A stretch of 64,000 nucleotides of DNA from Streptantibioticus cattleyicolor NRRL 8057 = DSM 46488 (GTDB lineage: Bacteria; Actinomycetota; Actinomycetes; Streptomycetales; Streptomycetaceae). Shown piece after piece: positions 58,383 to 64,000 of this stretch (the first letter of the stretch is position 1; each line of letters starts with the position of its first letter). The translations under genes and the position numbers were made by a program. The notes beneath the pieces were generated by a model that made no database searches, was not told the DNA's origin, and was given only the letters and a program-made list of their open reading frames with translations. The DNA is taken from positions 868,001 through 932,000 of the forward strand of contig NC_017586.1 in the NCBI RefSeq assembly GCF_000240165.1. The letters are read 5' to 3'.

Positions 58383-58805
58383 ATGTCTGACACCTTCACC
58401 ACCCGCGTCGTAGAGATCACCACCGGTTCCGCCGAGACCGTGCACGACCTCACCGGTGCCTGCGCGGCCTTCCTGGACGAGGCGGCGGCCGGCCGGGACG
58501 GGCTGCTCAACGTCTTCGTGCCGCACGCGACCGCGGGTGTCGCGCTGATCGAGACCGGGGCGGGCAGCGATGACGATCTGCTGCGCCTGCTGCGGGAGTT
58601 GATCCCCGCCGACGACCGCTGGCGGCACCGGCACGGCAGCCGCGGCCACGGCCGGGACCACGTGCTGCCCGCCTTCGTCGCCCCGCACGCGACGTTGCCG
58701 GTGACCGGCGGCCGGCTCGCGCTGGGCACCTGGCAGTCGGTGGTGCTGGTGGACACCAACCGGGACAACCCGCGCCGCTCGGTCCGGCTGTCGTTCCTGG
58801 GGTGA
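58383..58805 (+). CDS. YjbQ-family protein (UPF0047)
   Basis: A 140-residue single-domain protein with the YjbQ signature: VFVPHATAGVALIE, the HGSRGHGRDHVLPAF region and LGTWQSVVLVDTNRDNPRRSVRLSFLG (key part GTWQSVVLVD) at the C-terminus. Conserved histidines probably hold a metal ion. YjbQ proteins have weak thiamine phosphate synthase activity in vitro, but the physiological role is not settled. The ATG at 58383 is preceded by GGAGTC. Confidence 0.87.
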   Translation: MSDTFTTRVVEITTGSAETVHDLTGACAAFLDEAAAGRDGLLNVFVPHATAGVALIETGAGSDDDLLRLLRELIPADDRWRHRHGSRGHGRDHVLPAFVAPHATLPVTGGRLALGTWQSVVLVDTNRDNPRRSVRLSFLG

Positions 58806-58817
58806 TCCGCGGGCGCT

Positions 58818-59807
58818 TCAGTGGTCGAAACCCACGTGCACGTGGTCGTGGTGGGTGTCGTCGGTGAAGAACTGGCCGGGCGTCGCCCCGCCGGACAGCG
58901 CCACCGGGCCGCCCACGTTGTAGGAGCCGGCGGCGGCAGCGTCCCGCATGAAGGCGGCGATCAGTGACCTGGGGGTGGCCGGGTCGACCACCGGGTGGCC
59001 GTCGACGCGCCAGACGTCGAAGGCCCGGCCACGGGGGTGGTCGCTGGGCCGGTCGGTGCCGAAGACGTGGAGCGGATGGCCGGAGCGCACCACGCTGACG
59101 TCGATCCGGTAGCGCCGGGCCAGGGTCAGCATGGCCGCGAGGACGCTGCCGTGCACGGTGCCGGCCCGGATGTCGTCGGCGGCGGCCGGGGGCAGCGCGA
59201 TACGGGGTTCGGCGAGCACCCGCCGGGCGGCTTCGGGCAGCGTGGCGGCCGGGGGGCCGGGCCGGGCCGGACGCAGCTCGGTGACGGTCCAGCGTGGCTG
59301 CCCGGCCCGCAGCCGGACGTCCACCGTGGTGCCGCCGGCGGTGACGGATCCGGCGCCGGAGCGGGTCCACTGGCGGCAGACGACGAGCACGCTGGCGGAG
59401 TCGGCGAGGACGCCGCCGTACTGCGCGGTGACCACCTGGAGCGCGGCGGCGTCGGCCTCGGGGGCGAGCGGTCCGGCCTGGCCGGCGAGGGCGGCGGGCA
59501 GGCCGAGCGCGGCGACCCTGGCCCGGGCGTGCGCGGCCCCGGCGCCGCCGGGCGGCCAGGCGCCGAGGGCCTCGACGACCTGCACGGCACGGAGTTTGAC
59601 GGCGGGGCGCACGTCGGAGGGGGACGGCCGCCAGGGCGTGGTGGGCGGCAGCGCGGACGGCGTCGGGGCGCCCGGGTGCCGGACCGGACCGGTGCCGCCG
59701 GAACAGCCGGTGAGCGCGGCGGCGGTGGCCCCGGCCGCGCCGAGCAGCAGGGCGCGGCGGCTCGCCGGGCCGGACCGGGCGGCGGCCGAGGGATGTTGAC
59801 GGGCCAT
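58818..59807 (-). CDS. Tat-exported lipoprotein with M15-like C-terminal domain
   Basis: A 329-residue protein. The N-terminus has a twin-arginine-like SRRALLL and lipobox LTGC (C35). Residues about 65-210 are an NTF2-like region (ALQVVTAQYGGVLADSASVLVVC). The C-terminal 120 residues resemble M15 D-Ala-D-Ala peptidases or related folds, with RGRAFDVWRVDGHPV and HHDHVHVGF, although the usual SxHxxGxAxD is changed to SDHPRGRAFD. It may act on or bind cell-wall peptides, but catalysis is uncertain. The ATG at 59807 follows GGAGACCGG. Confidence 0.68.
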   Translation of the reverse strand: MARQHPSAAARSGPASRRALLLGAAGATAAALTGCSGGTGPVRHPGAPTPSALPPTTPWRPSPSDVRPAVKLRAVQVVEALGAWPPGGAGAAHARARVAALGLPAALAGQAGPLAPEADAAALQVVTAQYGGVLADSASVLVVCRQWTRSGAGSVTAGGTTVDVRLRAGQPRWTVTELRPARPGPPAATLPEAARRVLAEPRIALPPAAADDIRAGTVHGSVLAAMLTLARRYRIDVSVVRSGHPLHVFGTDRPSDHPRGRAFDVWRVDGHPVVDPATPRSLIAAFMRDAAAAGSYNVGGPVALSGGATPGQFFTDDTHHDHVHVGFDH

Positions 59808-60348
59808 CCGGTCTCCTCGGGTTCCGCGTGGTCGGGAGGGCGGTCTGCTCCGGCCAGTGTGCCCGCGCCGGGTCGTGGCGTCCCGCCCGGCGGGCCGCGC
59901 GGGTGAGGTTGCCCGGGGTGATGCCGATCGGGCGGAGGGCGCGCGATGTCCCGGGGCGCGCGGAACCGTACCGGTCACCGGCGGCGTCCCGAGGAATACG
60001 GCCGGGTGGAAAGCGGCGGAGGAGCACCGGCCGGACCATGTCACGGCCCGGTGCTCTCGGGCATGATGGTCTCGTGCCGCGACGGTGGACGGTCTTCCCG
60101 CCGCATCACGGCGGGCCGTCGGCGAACCGGCGGCACGCGAGGCGGTTGGGGGGGACGATGGCCACACGACGGACGATGTCCTGGACGGCCGGAGGGCACG
60201 ACGGGGGGTGGCGGGGCGCGGGTCGGCGCGACCGCCCCGGTGGCGGGGCCGGTACCTGGCCGCGTTACCGGGCGATCCCCCGCGTCGCCCGGTACGCAGC
60301 CGGGCCTCGTGACCCCCGCTGCTCCGGGGCCCGAGGCACGACGCTGAG
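59808..60348. other. Gene-free interval of about 540 bases
   Basis: Between the lipoprotein gene and the TetR promoter. Frames on both strands are Arg/Gly/Pro-rich and lack ribosome sites. I see no RNA gene or strong hairpin. Confidence 0.4.
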
Positions 60349-60366
60349 TATATTGGCTCTGAGCCA
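60349..60366 (+). promoter_or_regulatory. TetR promoter -10 overlapping an operator palindrome
   Basis: TATATT at 60349-60354 is a strong -10. The perfect palindrome TGGCTC-T-GAGCCA at 60354-60366 begins within it, 21 bases before the TetR start codon. Binding there would block transcription, so this is a likely autoregulatory operator. Confidence 0.65.
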
Positions 60367-60386
60367 GTCAACGCCGGAGTTACAGC

Positions 60387-61109
60387 ATGTCCCCGCGAAG
60401 CCCAGCGGTCAATGAAGAATTGCGGCGCCGTTCCCGGGAACGGCTGCTCCAGGCGACGCTGGAACTGGTCGACGAACGCGGCTACGAGGCCACCACCTTG
60501 GCCGACATCGCCGACCGCGCCGGCACCGCCCGCGGTCTGGTCTCGTACTACTTCCCCGGCAAGCGTCCGCTGGTCCAGTCGGCGGTGCACCGGCTGATGC
60601 ATCTGACGCTGGCCGCCGCGCTGGAACGGGAGCCGCGCAGCGAGGACGCGGACGAGCGGATGGCCCGCGCGGTCGACGCGATCCTCGGGCTGACGGCCAG
60701 TCACGCCACCGTGATGCGGACCCACATGGCCTCCATCCTCCAGCACGAGGGCTTCATCCAGTGCCCCGAGCAGCAGAAGCTGGCGGCCCTGCTCCAGGAC
60801 ACGGTGGCCCGGCGCGGCCCGAGCGACCCGGCGGCCGAATACCGGCTGCTGCGCGCGCTGTTGATGGGCGCGGTGGTGGCGCTGCTGCTGCCCGGCGCCC
60901 CGATGCCGCTGGCCAGCCTGCGTGCCGAACTGTTCCAGCGGTACGGCCTCGACTGGAAGCTGGGCGTCCCCCCGGAGGGCGACCCGCCCCGGCCGTGGCG
61001 TCCGGTGCCGTACGAGGTACGGGCCCCGGACGCGGACGACTGCGGCGAGCTGGGCCCGCCCGCCCGGCGCCGGGGCGGTGGCGTACCGGGCCCGGCCGAG
61101 ACTCCGTAG
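60387..61109 (+). CDS. TetR-family transcriptional regulator
   Basis: A 240-residue repressor. The helix-turn-helix is TTLADIADRAGTARGLVSYYFPGK (key part AGTARGLVSYYF) at about 35-58. The C-domain contains TASHATVMRTHMASILQHEGF, with a disordered Pro/Arg-rich tail after about residue 200. Its promoter overlaps a palindrome. The next gene on this strand is the FprA-like reductase 169 bases on. Confidence 0.85.
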   Translation: MSPRSPAVNEELRRRSRERLLQATLELVDERGYEATTLADIADRAGTARGLVSYYFPGKRPLVQSAVHRLMHLTLAAALEREPRSEDADERMARAVDAILGLTASHATVMRTHMASILQHEGFIQCPEQQKLAALLQDTVARRGPSDPAAEYRLLRALLMGAVVALLLPGAPMPLASLRAELFQRYGLDWKLGVPPEGDPPRPWRPVPYEVRAPDADDCGELGPPARRRGGGVPGPAETP

Positions 61110-61278
61110 CCCGGGGAGCGCGCGGCTCCGCCGTGAGCGCGGGGTGCGCCGTGGTGCGCCGGGGTACGGCGGACACGCGCCGGGGACGACCCCTGCGGCT
61201 CTCCCGTCCCGGTCCTCCCGGTGCCATGCTGGGGTCACCGGCGGACTTTCCGGACCAACCGCCGGAAAGGAGCCGGCC

Positions 61279-62655
61279 GTGCTGCGAGTCGCCGTTGTCG
61301 GATCCGGGCCCAGCGGGGTCTACACCGCCGATTCCCTGCTGCGTTCCACGTCCGTGCCGGATGTCGCGGTGGACGTGCTCGACCGGCTGCCGTGCCCGTA
61401 CGGGCTGGTGCGGTACGGCGTGGCCCCCGACCACGAGAAGATCAAGTCGTTGCAGGGCGCGCTACGCCGGGTGCTGGAGGAGCCCTCGGTGCGGTTCGTC
61501 GGCAACGTGGCGGTGGGGCTGGACGCGCCGGGGCCGGCCCCGGCCGACCTGCTGCGCCTCTACCACGCGGTGGTCTACTGCGTCGGCGCCGCCACCGACC
61601 GGCAACTGGGCGTCCCCGGTGAGGAGTTGGCGGGCAGCTTCCCGGCCACCCGTTTCGTCTCCTGGTACAGCGCGCACCCCGACGCGCCGCACGAGAGGTT
61701 CCCGTTGGACACCGATGCCGCGGTGGTGGTGGGGGTGGGCAACGTGGCGGTCGACGTGACGCGGATGCTGGCGCGCGGCGCGGCCGAGCTGCGCCGTACC
61801 GACGTGCCGGAGGCGGCGCTGCGGGCGCTGGCCGGAAGCCGGATCCGGGACGTGTACATGGTGGGCCGGCGCGGTCCGTCGCAGGCCAAGTTCACCACCA
61901 AGGAACTGCGTGAGCTGGGGCTGCTGCCGGACACCGAGGTGGTGGTCGACCCCGAGGAGCTGGCGCTGGACCCGTACGTGTCGGGGCGGGCCGATCCGGC
62001 GGCGCTCTCCGCGACGGCCCGGCGCAACCTGGAGGTGCTGCGGGGGTGGGCCGACCGCGCTCCGGCCGACCACGCTGTGGCCGGTGACCGGGGCCGTCGC
62101 ATCCATCTGCGCTTCTACCTGCGCCCCGAGGAGATCACCGGGGCCGGCGGCCGGGTGACCGGGGTCCGCTTCGAGCGCACCGTGCCGGACGGGGACGGCG
62201 GCGTGCGCGGCACCGGACGCACCGAGTGGTTCGGGGCCGGGCTGGTGCTGCGTTCGGTGGGGTACCGCGGGGCTCCGCCGGCCGGGCTGCCGTTCGACGC
62301 CGAGCGGGGGGTGGTGCCCAACGAGGGCGGCCGGGTGCTGCGGGACGGCCGGCGCTCCCCGGGCGAGTACGTCGCGGGGTGGATCAAACGCGGCCCGACC
62401 GGCGTGATCGGCAGCAACCGTCCGTGCGCCAAGGAGACGGTGGCCGCGCTGCTGGCCGACGCCGACGAGCTGCGCGGACGTCCGCTGCCCGGTGATCCGC
62501 TGGCGGGGCTGCGGGCGCTGGGGGCCTCCCCGGTGGGGTGGCCGGGGTGGCAGGCGATCGAGGCCGCCGAGCGCGAACTCGGCCGGCGGCTGGAGCGCGG
62601 CCCGGTGAAGATCCCCGACTGGCCGGGGCTGCTGGCCGCGGCCAAGGTGGGGTGA
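61279..62655 (+). CDS. Ferredoxin/adrenodoxin-NADP reductase (FprA-like)
   Basis: A 458-residue flavoprotein, the length of mycobacterial FprA. The FAD motif GSGPSG is at 8-13, PYGLVRYGVAPDHEKIKSL is the typical adrenodoxin-reductase block near 40-58, the NADPH site is VVGVGNVAVDVTRML near 155-170, and YVAGWIKRGPTGVIGSNRPCA near the C-terminus is diagnostic. It transfers electrons between NADPH and ferredoxins, for example for P450s. The GTG at 61279 follows AAAGGAGCCGGCC. Confidence 0.92.
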   Translation: MLRVAVVGSGPSGVYTADSLLRSTSVPDVAVDVLDRLPCPYGLVRYGVAPDHEKIKSLQGALRRVLEEPSVRFVGNVAVGLDAPGPAPADLLRLYHAVVYCVGAATDRQLGVPGEELAGSFPATRFVSWYSAHPDAPHERFPLDTDAAVVVGVGNVAVDVTRMLARGAAELRRTDVPEAALRALAGSRIRDVYMVGRRGPSQAKFTTKELRELGLLPDTEVVVDPEELALDPYVSGRADPAALSATARRNLEVLRGWADRAPADHAVAGDRGRRIHLRFYLRPEEITGAGGRVTGVRFERTVPDGDGGVRGTGRTEWFGAGLVLRSVGYRGAPPAGLPFDAERGVVPNEGGRVLRDGRRSPGEYVAGWIKRGPTGVIGSNRPCAKETVAALLADADELRGRPLPGDPLAGLRALGASPVGWPGWQAIEAAERELGRRLERGPVKIPDWPGLLAAAKVG

Positions 62656-62665
62656 CCGGCGCCGG

Positions 62666-63028
62666 TCAGCGCGTACCGGCGGCGGCCGGCGACGCCTGCC
62701 GTTCGGCCGCGGCCAGCACCGCGTCGAGCAGCCCGGGGAAGAGCGCCTCCAGATCGTCCCGGCGCAGCCCGTTCATCTTGGCGGTGCCCCGGTAGCACTG
62801 GCAGATCACCCCGGCCTCGCGCAGCACCCGGAAGTGGTGCGTGGAGGTCGACTTGCTCACCGTCAACTCCACCTCGGAGCAGGCCATTTCGGCCTCGGCG
62901 GCGGCCAGCGCGCGCACCACGCGCAGCCGCATCGGGTCCGACAGCGCGTGCAGCACCGCCTCCAGGCGGATCTCGTCGCGGCCGGGGTGGGGCAGGGTCC
63001 GGCCGGCCGGGGGCGGGGAAGACGGCAT
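62666..63028 (-). CDS. ArsR-family transcriptional regulator
   Basis: A 120-residue winged-helix repressor: LHALSDPMRLRVVRALA opens the fold, and TVSKSTSTHHFRVLREAGVI is the recognition helix. The metal-site CxC of ArsR is absent here; C50 and C78-Q-C80 occur elsewhere, so a redox or other signal is possible. It is divergent from the Old Yellow Enzyme gene with 121 bases between and is its likely regulator. Confidence 0.87.
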   Translation of the reverse strand: MPSSPPPAGRTLPHPGRDEIRLEAVLHALSDPMRLRVVRALAAAEAEMACSEVELTVSKSTSTHHFRVLREAGVICQCYRGTAKMNGLRRDDLEALFPGLLDAVLAAAERQASPAAAGTR

Positions 63029-63066
63029 GTCCCCATGGTAGCGGCTGGTACGAGGAGCGTCGTAGT

Positions 63067-63096
63067 TTGACAGTTGCCGTAGTACGAGAGTTATCG
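63067..63096 (+). promoter_or_regulatory. Strong promoter of the Old Yellow Enzyme gene
   Basis: TTGACA at 63067-63072 and TTATCG at 63091-63096 with an 18-base spacer match a vegetative promoter. The surrounding sequence has repeated CGTAGT/GTAC elements that could bind the divergent ArsR protein. Confidence 0.5.
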
Positions 63097-63149
63097 TCGT
63101 ACGCCTCGGCGATCGTCCGCCGGCCCCGCAACGAGGAGAACGCGTCATC

Positions 63150-64000
63150 GTGAGCACCCTGTTCGAGCCGTACACCCTGCGATCCGTGACCGTGCGCAAC
63201 CGGGTCTGGATGGCACCGATGTGCCAGTACTCCGCGGCGCCGGAGGGCCCCGGCCAGGGCGTGCCCACCGACTGGCACTTCCAGCACCTGGCCTCCCGGG
63301 CGGCCGGCGGCGCGGGGCTCATCCTCACCGAGGCCACCGCGGTGAGCCCGGAAGGCCGCATCAGCCCCTACGACCTGGGCCTGTGGAACGACGCCCAGAC
63401 CGAGGCGTTCCGCCGGATCACCGGCTTCCTCAAGGCACAGGGCGCCACCCCCGGCATCCAGCTCGCCCACGCCGGGCGCAAGGCCTCGACCGAGCGCACC
63501 TGGGTCGACCGCGGCGCCCCGATCGCCCCCGGCCAGGGGTACGGCTGGACCCCGGTCGCGCCGAGCCCGCTGCCGTTCACCGAGGGCCACCCCACGCCGC
63601 GGGAGCTGACCGTGGCGGAGATCGCGCGCCTCACCGAGCAGTTCGCCGAGGCGGCCCGGCGGGCGCTGGCGGCCGGGTTCGAGGTGGTCGAGATCCACGG
63701 CGCCCACGGCTACCTGATCAACGAGTTCCTCTCCCCGTACACCAACCGCCGCACCGACGAGTACGGCGGCTCGTACGAGAACCGCACGCGCTTCCCGCTC
63801 CAGGTGGTCGACGCGGTCCGCGCGGTGTGGCCGGAGGAACTGCCGCTGTTCTTCCGCATCTCCGCCACCGACTGGCTCACCGAGAACCCCGAGGACGAGC
63901 GGGACGGCTGGACCGGCGACGACACCGTGCGCTTCGCCGGTGACCTGCGGGCCCGTGGCGTCGATCTGCTGGACGTCTCCACCGGCGGCAACGCCCCGAA
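63150..64000 (+). CDS. NADH:flavin oxidoreductase, Old Yellow Enzyme (partial)
   Basis: Cut by the window end after 283 codons. It is a YqjM-type ene-reductase: FEPYTLRSVTVRNRVWMAPMCQYSA at the start (C in the MAPMCQYS block near position 26 tunes FMN), TEATAVSPEGRIS, LAHAGRKAS with the catalytic H and G-R-K, GFEVVEIHGAHGYLINEFLSP (key part EIHGAHGYL) and NRRTDEYGGSYENR. It reduces activated double bonds with NAD(P)H. The GTG at 63150 is used; GAGGAG lies upstream. The frame has no stop in the window. Confidence 0.93.
   Translation, partial: MSTLFEPYTLRSVTVRNRVWMAPMCQYSAAPEGPGQGVPTDWHFQHLASRAAGGAGLILTEATAVSPEGRISPYDLGLWNDAQTEAFRRITGFLKAQGATPGIQLAHAGRKASTERTWVDRGAPIAPGQGYGWTPVAPSPLPFTEGHPTPRELTVAEIARLTEQFAEAARRALAAGFEVVEIHGAHGYLINEFLSPYTNRRTDEYGGSYENRTRFPLQVVDAVRAVWPEELPLFFRISATDWLTENPEDERDGWTGDDTVRFAGDLRARGVDLLDVSTGGNAP

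Overview
The window is about 72-75% GC. Its genes have strongly G/C third positions, GGAGG-type ribosome sites, many GTG starts and several predicted leaderless starts whose -10 hexamer lies 6-8 bases before the start codon. It also carries a TTA-containing accessory gene and families typical of Streptomyces (DUF6643-like, DUF6421-like, DUF6986-like, SigE-family sigma, Rv1733c-like). This fits a chromosomal segment of Streptomyces or a close Streptomycetaceae relative. I found no tRNA, rRNA, CRISPR array, prophage or antibiotic gene cluster. Functions below are assigned by motif reading only; no database search was run.

Layout. 1-4900: a repeat-rich leader, an HpnB-like glycosyltransferase, a TerD-type protein, a DUF6643-like protein and an Rv1733c-like membrane protein. 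5100-10250: a fusion of a parallel beta-helix to a CbxX-type AAA+ ATPase, convergent with a very hydrophobic alpha/beta-hydrolase-like membrane protein. 10400-16040: a DeoR regulator, an SRPBCC protein, a Cds1-like PLP enzyme, small proteins and an RsbW-like ATP-binding protein. 14800-17700: a divergent ROK repressor and MFS exporter pair. 17700-25600: a TTA-containing membrane protein, an MDMPI-like protein, a two-component system, a TetR regulator with two look-alike operators, a geranylgeranyl-reductase-like flavoprotein and an M20 dipeptidase.

25600-29100 is mostly barren: two gene-poor stretches (one with a hexanucleotide repeat, one with a decayed IS481-like transposase) flank a kinase-NUDIX fusion. 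29100-33800: a methyltransferase, a divergent HxlR and MFS pair, a class A beta-lactamase-like hydrolase and a MerR regulator. 33800-38640: a ROK sugar kinase with decayed copies of its own 3' end, a divergent LacI regulator, a DUF6986 aldolase-like protein and an Lrp regulator. 38787-47570: a trans-sulfuration enzyme, etfBA, a flavin reductase, a thioredoxin, an acyltransferase and a DUF6421, SDR, threonine-aldolase operon.

47800-51200: a GDPD and a complete polar amino acid ABC transporter. 51200-55350: small enzymes, a SigE-family sigma operon whose sigma gene is frameshifted at a G7 tract and which shares a perfect 19-bp inverted repeat with a divergent secreted-protein gene, a 28-residue zinc-ribbon microprotein, and a TetR gene with a small membrane protein. 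55500-64000: DUF5134 and M56 proteins, a PAP2 phosphatase, a YjbQ protein, an M15-like lipoprotein, a TetR regulator, an FprA-like reductase, and an ArsR regulator divergent from an Old Yellow Enzyme gene cut by the window end.

The common theme is one-component regulators divergent from the gene they probably control, with recognisable operators between them. The most unusual items are the sigma/secreted-protein divergon with matched promoters, the zinc-ribbon microprotein, the beta-helix/AAA+ fusion and the decayed ROK tail copies.
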